Shown piece after piece: positions 36,492-47,912 of a stretch of DNA of 64,000 bases. A program made the position numbers and the translations under genes. The notes beneath the pieces were generated by a model. It saw only the letters and a program-made list of their open reading frames with translations, was not told the DNA's origin and searched no databases. Positions within the stretch are counted from its first letter, which is position 1. Every line of letters starts with the position of its first letter. The DNA is from Gadus chalcogrammus (taxonomy: Eukaryota > Chordata > Actinopteri > Gadiformes > Gadidae): the NCBI RefSeq assembly GCF_026213295.1, contig NC_079427.1:31871200-31935199 (forward strand), read 5' to 3'.

Positions 36492-37324
36492 CAGGGGTCT
36501 TCAATTAAAATTGAACAAGGTCCAGTTACTAAAAATTCCTTCGAAGAATAGTCCGAACCTCTATCCTAACAAGTCCTAATAGCCTACTTTTGTCAAATAC
36601 AATCAACACGGCATATTTCCTTATAATTTCAGATGTATTTATTTTCAATTTCCAAATAGCTTACCTTTAACCATGAAAAACAAGTACGACAAAGTAACGC
36701 ATATTAACCTTTCAAGTAGGCCTAAACAAAACGGGTACATTAGGCCTGCATTTCAAATAAACTAAAAGTGCATAAGGCCTACATGTCAAGTAAGCAGAAC
36801 AGGAACACTAGGCCTACACTTCAAATTAACACGAAGTGCATTAGGCCTAAATTTCAAGTAAGCAAAACAGGTACACTAGGCCTACATTTCAAGTAAGCAA
36901 AACAGGTACCCCATCTGTAGTGACTGAGACAACCTTTGTTAGATCAATCCCCCTCTTTGACAGCATCTCCTTAACAGCCTCATAAATATCTTCTCGTCTT
37001 GTGTGTGTCTCAAGTGGTGTTAGACCCAACAGGTCCTCACAGATCTCTTTCTTGTCGTGATGAAAAAATCGCACATAAACCAAAAAATGGGCATTATCCG
37101 TTACATCTGAATAATCATCAATGGCTAAGGATGGGGCACTCTGAACAGCCGCATCAAGCTGTGACAATGCGTCCTCTGATAACATTTCGGATTTTCTGGT
37201 TGTTGTTGCAGCTGACATTGGGATTTGCTCTATGTTTTCACACAATTCATCCCTTTGTTTACCTTCAAGTAACGTCTCGGCAGCGGCATTCAGGCACTCC
37301 TTCACAACAGTCGCGTCACTGAAA
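36492..37324. mobile_element. Truncated hAT element (left end, tandem repeats, transposase piece)
   Basis: It starts CAGGGGTCTTCAATTAAAAT, close to the left end of the hAT at 50887. As in that element, tandem repeats follow (36705-36905, units with AGGCCTACATTTCAAGTAAG), and transposase lies on the minus strand. A DIRS element abuts at 37325 and no right end is found. Confidence 0.65.
36889..37324 (-). pseudogene. hAT transposase (GTF2IRD2/SCAND3-like group), N-proximal part
   Basis: 138 open codons begin VVKECLNAAAETL-like sequence and continue to DVTDNAHFLVYVRFFHHDKK, ICEDLLGLTPLETHTR and VVSVTTDGVP. This is the first half of the hAT catalytic domain, with the Asp of the TDG motif. It stops exactly there, joined to the tandem repeat. 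The missing second half is the portion present at 61656-62740 in the related hAT, but order and orientation rule out a simple split of one gene. Confidence 0.75.
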
Positions 37325-37520
37325 GTTCTATGTCGTATAGGCTTCGCCTTTTAAGGCTATCGCTATTGGGTTATCCCTAGGCGTGAGCCGTAGCACAAAA
37401 AAAATTGTAATCCCCGCCCACCAACAGCGTGGGCCTCAATTACGTCCGCGTGCCTCAACGACGTCCGCATTTCGCAGACATAGTCGGGTGCCGGCGGACG
37501 TTCTGCTCCCCCATTTTCTT
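37325..37520 (+). repeat. DIRS left inverted terminal repeat
   Basis: It starts GTTCTATGTCGTATAGGC. It pairs with 43238-43430, including the block around 37440-37510 that contains ACGTCCGCATTTCGCAGA. Confidence 0.85.
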
Positions 37521-37562
37521 CAGGACGATCCTGTAGCATACTGAAGTAAATAAATAGATATT

Positions 37563-39348
37563 ATGGACTCAACAGCTAACGGCATCTGCAAGACATGTAA
37601 CGCGGGTTACATCTTGCCGTATGGCGGCCATGAGGTGTGCGAGGGCTGCCTTGGGCATGAACATGCCGCCTTGGCGCTCTCGCCGCCCTGCCTGTGTCGG
37701 CATTATGATGCGCTGCCCAGACAGCGCGGAGCCGACACTGCCGCCGCCATTGCTGAACGGGCCGACGACTTTACTGTCCCGCTCGACGATGCCCTCTCTC
37801 TCCTTGTGAGCTCGGAGTCAGACGACTCCGACCGCGACGAGGAGGGGGCGTCTCCCCCGGCTTCCCCTCTCCGAACGGAGAGGCCCGGGGCAGCAGCATT
37901 GCCCGTCTCTGCCGCCACCTCACTTCCAGTGGTTGGAGCTTTGATGGCAGAGCTACCGGGCATTATCGCCAGGGCAGCCGCAAACCTTGGCCTTGCGGTG
38001 CACATGCCTCAGGGCCCCCAACGCCCGGACCAGCTCCGTGGCATCTGGGGGCTCGAGGCCGCGACACGCCCCTCCAGTGCTTCAGTGGGGCTGCGGCGGA
38101 GCCCGGGAGGCTTGGTGCCCCGGTAAACATTTATCCAGGTCACGGGGTTACAGGGCGGTACCGCCGCTGGATCCCGCTCTGTGTGCTGTCTTTGGAGTGA
38201 AGCCGGAGCTCAGCGACCGCTGCCCCACTCCCAAAGATCAGCTGACGGCCAAGCTTACAGACAGAGCGCATCGGTGTATGATGCAGCAAGAGGCTGTTAT
38301 GAATAACATCGCCCTGCTGGCGCATAACATCTCCACCATGGCGGTTGACCCGCATCGTCTGGCCGAACAGGCAGTCGACGTGGTGAAAACCGCCGGTGTC
38401 ATCCTCTGCCTCTGCTCCACCGGCGCGGTGGCAACGGCCCGGACGGCGGCATGGCAGCACCTCATACAGAGGAACCTGTGGATGCAGCAGACCCCGGGCA
38501 TCCCTGAGCCAATGAGGCGGCAGTTACTGGAGTGCGCCATCAGCCCGGACGTGCTGTTCGGGCCCCGTCTGTCATCTACGGTGGATGACATGCAGGCCGC
38601 TTCCGAGGAGGCAGATAAATTCCGGAGACACATCTCCCGCCCTCCGCCTCCACCCGGGCGGCAGCGCTCCTCTCCAAGCCCCCGTCGCCGCCATAGGCCC
38701 CCGGCAGTCACTGTCGCGGTGCCGCCGGCAGCTCCTCCTCCTGGCCCCCAGGCTTACCAGCCCCGCCCGCCTCCATCGCAGGCTGCGGCGAGCGGCAAGC
38801 GAAGGCCCTGGGCAGCGGGCTCATGGGGCTATGTCCCGCCCCACAAGCGCCAGCGAAGGCAATTACGGGGCGAGGGAGAAGCGTGTGACAGTGAGAAAAA
38901 CCTCTTTACTAAAGACGGCTGTTTTTTCCCCACACAGTTAACGCCGGAGCCTACCGGCCCGACCATAACTGTTTCTCACGCATCTCCCACCACATATAGG
39001 CAGGCCGTCAATAAACCTCGTATTATTGATCGAGCCAGCCCTTCATTGATTTTAAAAAGGCAACCTCGCCCTGCTTACCATCCCCGCCCACCTCCATCGC
39101 AGGTGGCGGCGAGCGGCCAGCAAGAGCCACGGACAGCAGGCTCATGGGGCGATGTCCCGCCCCACAAGCGCCGACTATTACGGGGCAAGGGAGGAGCGTG
39201 TGACAGCGGGGAACACCTCTTTACTAAAGACGGCTGTTTTCTCCCCACACAGTTAACGCCGGAGCCTGCCGGCCCGGCCATAACTGTTTCACACGCATCT
39301 CCCACCACATATAGGCAGGCCGTCAATAAACCTTGTATTATTGATTGA
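37563..39348 (+). pseudogene. DIRS ORF1 (gag-like)
   Basis: The ATG at 37563 gives a frame with CKTCNAGY...VCEGCLG, a CxxC-13-CxxC zinc-ribbon-like motif near the N-terminus, then acidic Ser-rich and Pro-rich stretches. A one-base shift near 38040 moves the frame to the 37987-39348 register. That register continues with a helical region (DRAHRCMMQQEAVMNNIALL) and a Pro/Arg/Ser-rich tail. The tail is duplicated within the frame (see 38755-40250). DIRS ORF1 proteins are presumed nucleic-acid-binding packaging proteins. The second frame reaches a stop at 39346-39348 after the second repeat unit. Confidence 0.7.
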
Positions 39349-40250
39349 GCCAGACCTTCATTACCTTTACAAAGGCAGCCTCGCCCGGCTTACCATATCT
39401 ATTATCTAGGCAGCGACTGTACTTCCTCCGGAGGCTGAGGAAATTCAAGGTCTCCCCTTCCATCCTGAAGACCTTCTACTCCTCAGCTGCGGAGAGCGTC
39501 CTCACAGGATGCATCTCCGTCTGGTACGGAAGCTGTACCGCTCAAGACCAGGCCAACCTACAGAGGGTGGTGCGCTCAGCTGAGCGGACTATCAGAGCGT
39601 CCCTACCCAACGTGAAGGACATCTACCACAAGAGGGTGGAGTCGAGGGCAAAAAACATCAGGAGGGATGACACACACCCCAATGCCAGCCTCTTCACCCT
39701 GCTGCCGTCGGGTAGACGCCTACGAAGCCTTAACTCAAGGACTGAGAGACTTAAGAGAAGTTTTTATCCACAGGCAGTGAGACACTTGAATTCAAATTTT
39801 TAATTCAACACCTTATTTTTAAATTTGATTTTATTTACATTTTTTATTTTATCTAAATAAATTAACTCATTTATTTTATTTTATATTTTTATTTATTTTT
39901 GCACAGTATGGAGCATTGACCCTTTAACATTTCACTTCAATTTATTGTATGTGACAAATAAAAACACTTGAACTTGAACTTACCAGCCCCGCCCGCCTCC
40001 ATCGCAGGCTGCGGCGAGTGGCCGGCAAAGGCCTCGGGCAGCGGGCTCATGGAGCGATGTCCTGCCCAACGAGCGCCGGCTATTACGGGGCGAGGGAGAA
40101 ACACCTCTTTACTAAAGACGGCTGTTTTCTCCCCACACAGTTAACGCCGGAGCCTACCGGCCCGACCATAACTGTTTCACACGCATCCCCCCCACACATA
40201 GGCAGGCCGTCAATAAACTTCGTATTATTGATCGAGCCAGCCCTACATTA
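38755..40250 (+). repeat. Three copies of an approximately 300-bp ORF1-tail unit
   Basis: Units start TACCAGCCCCGCCCGCCTCC or a close variant at about 38755, 39075 and 39981. They run to AGGCAGGCCGTCAATAAAC and about 50 bp beyond. The third is shortened inside. An L2 insertion (39396-39978) lies between the second and third, in the first bases of the third. Confidence 0.9.
39396..39978 (+). mobile_element. 5'-truncated L2-type LINE insertion in DIRS
   Basis: CTTACCA flanks both ends (39389-39395 and 39979-39985). The open frame holds RLYFLRRLRKFKVSPSILK, LQRVVRSAERTIRASLP and RLKRSFYPQAVRHLN, the C-terminus of L2 RT. It ends in ACTTGAACTTGAACT-type tail units. The subfamily differs from the L2 at 1202-1676. 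Confidence 0.85.
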
Positions 40251-40559
40251 TTTTCCCCTCACCACGTCATGCCTGGCATGACACGTGGCGAGACGGCCGC
40301 TAAAACGAGCTCTCTGTCTACGAATGACACGCAGCTCGTTCAGTGTCAGCAGTCTGCTGCCCAGTCACAGTGTTATTCCTCCTCGCGTCCCAATGCTCAG
40401 GAGAGAGGAAGCTACACTCTTGTCACAAGCTCATCTTGTCACTGCTAATGACACACACACCCAGCCCTTTCGGGCAGAGCCCCCCATGGGCTGCGGGGAG
40501 GACTCCTCCCCTCGCAACGGCGGCAGGGACTCACAAGAGGCTGCACAGACGCTTTCAGA

Positions 40560-41190
40560 GCATTACTCAGAATGGCTGAACCCTGGCCAAATGGATGGAC
40601 AGGCTGATCAGCAAGGGTCACACCCTGCAGTTCACCTCCGTTCAGCCGCGATTCAACGGGATTGAGGAAACAACGCTGTCATCCAAGGATCAACAGCTGT
40701 CACTTTTGGCGGAGCTCCAGCAGCTTCTAGTGAAAAAAGTGATTTCCACGGTCCCGAAGGGAGAGGAAATGCAGTGATTCTATTCCCGTTATTTCCTGGT
40801 CCCCAAGAAAACAGGAGGGCTGAGACCGATTCTCGATCTAGCCCTACTCAACAAATGCATCACGGAGAGGCCGTTTCACATGTTAACAATCAGACGAGTG
40901 TTACAGTGTGTAAAGCCGGGCGACTGGTTCACCTCAATAGATTTGAAGGACGCCTACTTCCACGTCACAGTGATCCCCAAACACAGGAAATTCCTGCGTT
41001 TCTCGTTCCAAGGGTCACACTACCAGTACAACCATCTCCCGTTCGGCTATTCTCTAGCCCCACGAACGTTTTCCAAGTGCGTGGAGACGGCTCTCCGGCC
41101 GCTTCACGCAACAGGAAGCAGAGTACTGTTCTACTTGGACAATCTGCTTTTGATGGCTTGCTCCAAGGAGGAAGCAGCTATTGTTGACGA
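40560..41190 (+). pseudogene. DIRS reverse transcriptase, broken
   Basis: The frame includes LISKGHTLQFTS, then a TGA at 40774-40776, then YFLVPKKTGGLRPILDLALL, WFTSIDLKDAYFHVTV (first catalytic Asp), RFSFQGSHYQYNHLPFGYSLAPRTF and FYLDNLLLM. The catalytic box is YLDN where active enzymes have YLDD. After about 41187 the sequence jumps to RNase H, so the thumb and about 150-200 residues are missing relative to typical DIRS RT. RT would copy the RNA into DNA; here it cannot work. Confidence 0.8.
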
Positions 41191-42861
41191 GTCAACACGT
41201 AATGATTCAAGACAACAAGGCGACAGCAGCATACATAAATCGCCAAGGGGGCGTGCGCTCGGCACAGCTGCTGAGCATAGCGAGACAGCTGTTACGCTGG
41301 GCGCACACGCACTTGCTCTCCATCAGTGCAGCGTACATCCCCGGTGTCCTGAACAGAGGGGCCGACATGATGTCGAGGGGGGGTCCCCAACCAGGAGACT
41401 GGACTCTGCACCACGATCTGATCAATCATATATGGAGCGAGTTTGGGAAGGCGGAGGTCGACCTATTCGCCACGCGGGAGAACACACAGTGCGAGCTGTG
41501 GTTCTCCCACAGCGCGAAGGACTATCCCCCACGTTCGCTCGGATGCGTTCGCTCACAGACCGTGGCCGAACACACTCCTGTACACTTTCCCGCCCATCCC
41601 CTTGATTCCCCAAGTCTTGGACCAAGTCCAAGAGGAGCGGCTGTGTATAATTCTCATAGCACCGCAACGCACGAGTGCACCGTGGTTTCCCTGCCTCCAG
41701 CGTTTGCTCTCGGGGCCACCGAAGGAACTCCCTTGGCGGCGGGACGCTCTCTCACAGGCAGGGGGAGCAATCATAGATTACCCAGAGATCGGCCAGCGCT
41801 TGTGGGCCTGGCCACTGAACGCGAGCGCCTAGAGGGTCTCGGCCTCTCCCAGGAGGTCATACGGACCATCCAGGGTGCCAGAGCTGACTCCACCAGAGCG
41901 TGTTACTCGGCTAAATGGGCGGCTTTCCAGAAATGGTGCACGGAAAGGGGTTGTGATCCCATCTCCTGCCTTTTGCCGCGTGTGCTCTCTTTCCTCCAGA
42001 CGCTGATGGAAAGAGGGCTGGCTTTTAGCACGGTTAAGACGTACGCGGCTGCTGTTTCATCATGCCACGAAGGCTTCGTGGATAAAACTGTTTTTAGTCA
42101 CCCCTTAATGAAGCGCTTCCTAAAAGGTGTGAGGAGAGAGAGACCCGTGACGCGCTCTCTCACTCCACAATGGGATTTAACACTGGTTCTGCGCACACTG
42201 GTTAAAGCCCCATTTGAGCCTCTTGACCGGGTGCCCCTCAAGTTTGTGTCATACAGGACAGCTTTGCTGCTGGCCCTGACGTCAGCTAAGAGAGTGAGCG
42301 ACCTGTCTGCACTCTCTGTAGCCCCTTCTTGTCTTAGAATACAAGGGGACGGCAGTTCGGCCATATTACGCCCGAACCCGGCTTTTACACCTAAGAGTAT
42401 TTATTACTAGCTCGTTCAGATCGAGAGTAATAATACTCAATGGTTTCTCTCTCCCTCCTCATCAATCTGAGGAGGAGGCAACAGCCCATCTCTTGTGCCC
42501 CGTATGCGCGCTTGCCTATTATGTGAAGCGCACGGAGGCTCTGCGCAAATCTCAACAGTTATTTGTGCATTACAGAGAACATTCCCAGGGCCTCCCCCTG
42601 ACGAAACAACAGCTGTCGCATTGGCTGTGTGATGCTATCACACAGGCTTATGTGTCAGCGGGGGCAGAGCCGCCTGAGACTATCAGAGCTCACTCGACCA
42701 GAGGAATATCGTCCTCTGTCGCTCTGCAAAGAGGGATGCCTATGGAGGATATCTGCACAGCAGCCTCCTTGGCTTCCCCATGCTCTTTTATTAGGTTTTA
42801 CCTAAGAGACATGTCGCCCCTCTCTATGACGCACTCAGTTCTAGGTGCTTTGTCAGATTGA
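41181..42861 (+). pseudogene. DIRS RNase H and tyrosine recombinase, frameshifted
   Basis: 41190-41520 encodes the RNase H end (DNKATAAYINRQGG, IPGVLNRGADMMSRG, VDLFATREN). Then a shifted frame (about 41530-41832) and a return carry the recombinase. Its catalytic elements are TSAKRVSDLSAL (first Arg), IRAHSTRGISSS (HxxR) and FIRFYLRDMS (Tyr), matching the RHRY set of tyrosine recombinases. A TAG at 42408-42410 and a frame change before 42493 separate the first Arg from the HxxR box. This enzyme integrates the circular DNA without target duplication. Confidence 0.8.
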
Positions 42862-43115
42862 GTGTGATTGTGTGACTATTCCCCTCGCATATTAGACAAT
42901 GTGAGGAGGAGTCAAATATTCATGCTGAGAGCTTTTGTGTCTTATCAGACACATTGGAGCTGCTCGTTGATGACGTGCCGTTAGACGCATGACGTATGTT
43001 ATGCTACGTCTGACCCATGATACTAGCGCGTATGTAGCTGTGTTTCTGGTACTGATCGGGACCAATGAGGCATAGACAATATCGTGCTTCGCCCTTTAAC
43101 CCAATAGCGATAGCC

Positions 43116-43190
43116 TTAAAAGGCGAAGCCTATATGACATAGAACGATAGTTACGTATTGTAACTCTAGATTCTATGAGTATCGGCGAAG
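43116..43190 (-). repeat. DIRS internal complementary region
   Basis: The minus strand reads right-terminal sequence (...TACGTAACTATC), GTT (43143-43145), then left-terminal sequence (CTATGTCATATAGGC). GTT also lies at both element edges (37325-37327 and 43453-43455). Confidence 0.8.
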
Positions 43191-43237
43191 CCTTTTAAGT
43201 GTCGGCCTCATTGTCCTTTAAATAGCTGAAGAAAAGC

Positions 43238-43452
43238 TGTTTATTGGGAGCAGAACGTCCGCCGGCGCCCGACTATCTGCGAAATGCGGACGTCGTTGAG
43301 GCACGTGGACGTAATTGAGGCCCACGCTGTTGGTGGGCGGGGATTACAATTTTTTCAGTGCTACGGCTCATGCCTAGGGATAAGCCAATAGCGATAGCCT
43401 TAAAAGGCTGCGCCTATACTCATAGAATCTAGAGTTACAATACGTAACTATC
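43238..43452 (-). repeat. DIRS right inverted terminal repeat
   Basis: Reverse complement of the left repeat, plus about 25 extra outer bases ending CGTAACTATC. Confidence 0.85.
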
Positions 43453-43455
43453 GTT

Positions 43456-43999
43456 TTTTTTATGTTGCCCCAAAAACCATGCAATCTTAAGCGATCTACG
43501 AGAGAGACGCAGAGGAACTGTCCTCATGAGGCTTTTGTCGGGATAAAAAAAAAGTACTCAGCAAAAAGAATATGTTGGCGTTATTATAACTACTTGTAAA
43601 TAGTTATTCGTGTTTGTAGCCTACACTCAGACGTGAACTTATTCTTGCATAAGGGTGTCTTCATTCATAAATAAATTAAAACATTCCGGAATATGAGGTC
43701 TAGACTCTGTGCGCAGCCCCGCCTTCTCCAGTGAACCAAGAAAGCCTGCGCCGTGACCAACGGGGGATTTTGCCCCTTCGGTTTTACACAGGAATCTTGA
43801 GATAAGACGGTGAAATCGCCGGGCGTGCCAAGCCTCGACCGAACCAGCTTGGCAGTGTAGAAAGGCCTTATACTGGAGAGAGCGCAGGAGTGCCCACCTA
43901 AAAAAGCAGCCAACCATTCTTAAAACAGTTCACACAACACACACACACCAAGGCGGGTGCTGACTGACTGACTAAACAGCAAAGTCTCAGAGCTTGGCG
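43456..43999. other. Unassigned spacer between DIRS and hAT
   Basis: A 92-codon minus-strand frame (43639-43917) shows no domain that I recognise. It may be the displaced remainder of the hAT broken at 37324, but I cannot align it. CA-rich stretch at 43930-43947. Confidence 0.4.
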
Positions 44000-45121
44000 C
44001 AGGCCCGGCGCCACGGGGGGGTGTGAGGAGGCAACACCCCCTCACACGACAATCCCCGCCCCCTCACTGGAAAGGAATATGAAGTATGTTAAAAATTATT
44101 TATTTCACCTGCAAAACCGTATTTAATCTTATTTGGCCCTACTCATTTTAATACAACTTCTTAGAAACAGTTTAGCCTACCGGTATTTGCAAAAAATCTA
44201 TTTCATTGGTTGTTGGGGTAGCTAGAATGAAGTTCCAAAATGTTTACATTTTGCGCGGCAAAGCGTGGGAAAATTGTCGTAGCTCTGCTACTGTACTCTA
44301 GCTACTGACACTACTGTACTAGCCTAAGCTATACTGTTAATTTAAAAATGGATATCCGAAATTGGATGAAGAAAGGTGTTTCGATATCTACATCAGCACC
44401 ATCAAGATCTACAACATCAACTGACAGAGACGCGCCACCATCTGTAGCACTGCCGAGTCAGTCACTGAATCCCCCGGTAAGGGTTTTGCCAGACATGCGA
44501 AGAGCAAAGAACATCTATCAGGTGTGGCTGCGTGGAAAGAGAGAGAGTTGCGATGTTCAACAGGCAGCGAAATTTCGACCCTGATCAACTCTCACGAAAC
44601 AGTGTGTATGTGGCTGGGATTGTGCGGACACAATTACATTCCTTGCATTGAATGAATTGCCATTGAGGGGTTCAATTGATGCCGTAGACAGCAGTAATGA
44701 AAAGGGATGTGGAAATTTCCTGTCGCTATTTGGCTACACGTCGAGACAGAATGAGGAATTGTATCGGGCTTACAGTACCATCCCCAGAAATGCTACCTAC
44801 ACGTCTCATGACATACAGAATGGAATAATTGAACTGATGGCTACGATGCTGACAGAGGAAATCGTCAGGGATGTCGGGGAGTCATGGTACACTATCAAGG
44901 TTGATGGAACCAAAGACCCCACTGGCCACGAGAACGTCTCCGTCATTGTGCGTTATGTTGACACTAGTGCATTCCAAGTGAGAGAGCGCCTTGTGGCAAT
45001 GCTGAGTACAGACAAGTGTGATGCTCTGTCACTCGCTAATTTAGTACTCGAGGGGCTGACAAATGTCAGCCTTGACACAGCCAAAATAATCAGTCAGTGC
45101 TATGACGGGGCCAGTGCAGTG

Positions 45122-46108
45122 TTCACGTTAGCCGGCTATAGCCGGACATTGGCCGATTGCACGCACGCATGGTCGGTATAATAAAATGTAAACGGCCCAT
45201 GTCCTAGAAAACAAAGAAAGAAGTTTGCATTTATGTATGAATTAATCAGTAGCATATGAAAACCAGTAGCGATTACTGGCCGAGGTCACCAGGGTGGCAA
45301 ACACGAACGTGCATTCATGAACACGCACAGTGCACCCGCAAATGCATAAACATGTCACTCAGTGGCCAAGCTATTGAACGCTGATTGGCTGTCATCATGC
45401 GAAATTCGCGTCAAAGTTGAAATATTTCAACTCGAGGGAGTTTGTCGCGGCACAAATCCTCTTGAACGCGCTCGCCTGTGCACGGCAAAAGTGTGGCGCG
45501 ACAAATCGAAACTTGTCGGCGGTTTTCTCTCGCGAAAAATTTGCCCGATACGCGTCTCTACGTTCACTTTGTATGGGATCTTGTCACCCCGTCGCGTTTG
45601 GTGTGAACGCACAAATCTTTCCCGACTGGGCAAAGCTGGCGAAAATCGCCAGTACAATCCCCGTGTCCAGTGTTCCTGCTGAACAAGGCTTTCCTCTCCA
45701 AAACAGGATTAAAACATCTATCAGAAACCGCCTAGCTGAGGAAAAGGTGACGAGGTATGATGCGCATATTGAGCCTTGGGCCGGGGTTGAAAGACTTCAA
45801 CTTTTCGCGAGCAGCGGAGCACTTCCATGCCATGAAGTTGCGCCGAAAGTAGCCTACAAGAATTGCAATTATCAAATTAATTATTTTTTACCCGTTTACC
45901 ATTTTTGCCGAGAATGGCTGTTATACTTTTTTGCCTAGGCTTATTTAATGAATGGCATTTACTGAAGCAACTTAGTTTGTGTCGTTTAAATGTGGACTTT
46001 CGGTGATTATTTACTTATTAGTGAATAACGTCCGGAAGATATTCCAAATGTCCGATATTCTGGAATAGTGTCTGACATTTGTCCGCCCAAGAAAAAGTCT
46101 AGCGTGAA
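45122..46108 (+). mobile_element. Insertion carrying another hAT transposase C-terminus and a MITE
   Basis: It splits the ZMYM1-like transposase after GASAV. The edges carry TTCACGTTAG and CTAGCGTGAA, weakly inverted. 45631-45780 encodes LAKIASTIPVSSVPAEQGFP and NRIKTSIRNRLAEEKVTR, the dimerisation domain of a different hAT group (ZNF862-like). A GC-rich MITE-like block at 45361-45622 ends TTTGGTGTGAACGCACAA and matches 9539-9640 in reverse. No clean target duplication. Confidence 0.55.
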
Positions 46109-46717
46109 CCTTGGGCCAGTGTGAGGGCATGCAGAAGCTCATTCAGAATAAGTTACAGAGAGAGATCCCCTACATTCACTGTTTTAATCACCAGCTCCAC
46201 TTAGTGATTGTACACGCACTGTCCTCGGAGGACGCATTCCGTGACTTCTTTGATGTATGCAATCTATTGTACAAATTCCTGAGTAAGCCTACTGTAGCTG
46301 CACAGTATAAAGGCCCGACACTGAAAAGATTGCTAGAACAACGATGGACCGGAAACTTGGACACAGTATCGGTCATACTGAAATCTCACACGACACTGGT
46401 TGAGTTTTTGGTTGATATCAGAAACCCCAGAATCAATGCAGAGGTGAAAATGGAAGCCTCAGGCCTCTATGAGTCGATAACCGAACCAAGTTTTTTTTCT
46501 TGGCCAATGTGACTCACAAGGTGCTTGGACTGATGGAGCCGCCAAATAGAATGCTGCAGGCTGAGCGCACGGACCTGCTCACAGCTGTTCAGCTCATTAA
46601 CAGTGCGTCGGATTGTCTGAGACTACTGCGATCTGAGGAAGAATTAAAAAAGATATGGAATGAGACTGGAAGTGAGTGTGATGCCCCTCCACCACGGCGA
46701 AAGCCCCCCAAAGCTCT

Positions 46718-47480
46718 CCAACCAGAGGCGGAGTGGCCGTCGGGATGATCGGGAGATTTCCTGGTCGGCCGGCCAGCCAACGAGGTCAGGTGGCCCGACC
46801 CACAATTGTGTAGCGGCCTGCGAAGTCAGTTGGACCGGCCCACAGTTGTGAGCGGCCGCGAGGCGTCTGCAAGCCAGCCCTGAGCATAATTTATTCCCCA
46901 TCCAAACGCCGTGAAAATCTCTGAAATAAACAATATATGTCTCGAGAACATCCAACCAATATTTATAGGACTTGCTTACTCTCTGTCTCTTTCATGTTTG
47001 TTTTTTTATATATTTTTTAATTAATTTAATTCTTCATTATTCAGGCGTTACAGAACTTTCATGGCCATAAATAAATAATACAAACTACATTTTACTTTCA
47101 TTTGTTTGTTCTTGAATTGACATAGAATGGAGCAAAGACTCCTAGGATTGGGAAATGCGTTTATCCAATAAACAGCTTGCAGGTCAAGTCCATTGTCGGA
47201 AATGTAGGGGGATATATGAGCTGCCCCACGTCTAATGGCATGACCCTAAAGACGCGTCGGACAGAGAAGGCGAGCAAGTTCGTGGTTGCTTGCTTTTGCT
47301 TGTTGTGGCACTCATGGAAGGCAAGAAGAGAAAAGAGAAAGGAGGGGCTGAAAAGGCCAGAATAAAGAAGAAGCCGATGCTGGAGGGGGATGCATCCAAG
47401 TGCTCAAAAATAATGGATTTATTCCGAAGTCAGGCATTAACGAGTTGTGCAGGTGAATTGACAGAAAAACAGTGAGCCAG
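46718..47480 (+). mobile_element. hAT-related end and N-terminal transposase fragment
   Basis: At 46721 a terminus-like CCAGAGGCGGAGTGGCCGTC begins, with GC-rich subterminal repeats to about 46875. At 47306-47470 a short frame reads GGAEKARIKKKPMLEGDASK and SKIMDLFRSQ, the extreme N-terminus of TTF-type zinc-finger hAT transposases. No matching right end is present. AT-rich unassigned DNA lies between. Confidence 0.5.
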
Positions 47481-47749
47481 AGCTCCACCATTGAGGCTAG
47501 GCGGGAGCTAGCACAAGCTGCTAGTCCAATGTGTATGTGCTGGCTGGTATATTTCAGACGAATTAATGACTTAACTGATCTTTCTCTTATAATGGATGGA
47601 GAATATGTTAACAGATTTGGAACATGTAGTAGTAGTCGTGTCAACACGTTACACCGGTATTACCGAGTATAAACGGTATCAACTTTGAAACTAGGTCAAC
47701 CGCCATCTTCTCCGTCAACACACCTCTCACACTCGGTGACAGCGTCTTA

Positions 47750-47912
47750 TAAAGTTCTATATATAATAGTATAATACAATTTTATAGATAATATCACGGC
47801 CAAAAGCTCTGTGCGCCTCCGGATGGCTGTAGTGCGGGGAGCACTATGGCCACCCGGAGTGCTTTTGTTTACCAGCGTTGCTATCGTTACCGGTCTTGTA
47901 AGGAAGTGCGCC
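47750..47912 (+). repeat. Copy of the internal block of the TAGGGATGGG hAT MITE
   Basis: An AT run followed by CTCTGTGCGCCTCCGGATGG and TTTGTTTACCAGCGTTGCTA parallels 9795-9960. It may be the promoter region of that hAT family. Confidence 0.6.

Larger units (their letters stand above)
37325..43452 (+). mobile_element. DIRS-type tyrosine-recombinase retrotransposon, degraded
   Basis: The diagnostic parts are all present: inverted terminal repeats (37325-37520 and 43238-43452), an internal complementary region (43116-43190), a zinc-ribbon ORF1 (37563-39348), DIRS-type RT (40560-41190), RNase H, and tyrosine recombinase (41181-42861). The internal region reads, on the minus strand, as the right end joined to the left end through GTT. 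This is the template arrangement proposed for circular DIRS intermediates. No target duplication is expected. Several stops, frameshifts, a deletion and an L2 insertion disable it. Confidence 0.85.

Noticed and set aside
37703..38711. Minus-strand open frames over DIRS ORF1
   Set aside because: Shadows of the GC-rich plus-strand coding sequence, with no domain of their own.
43639..43917. 92-codon minus-strand frame between DIRS and hAT
   Set aside because: No recognisable motif. It cannot be tied to the transposase broken at 37324.
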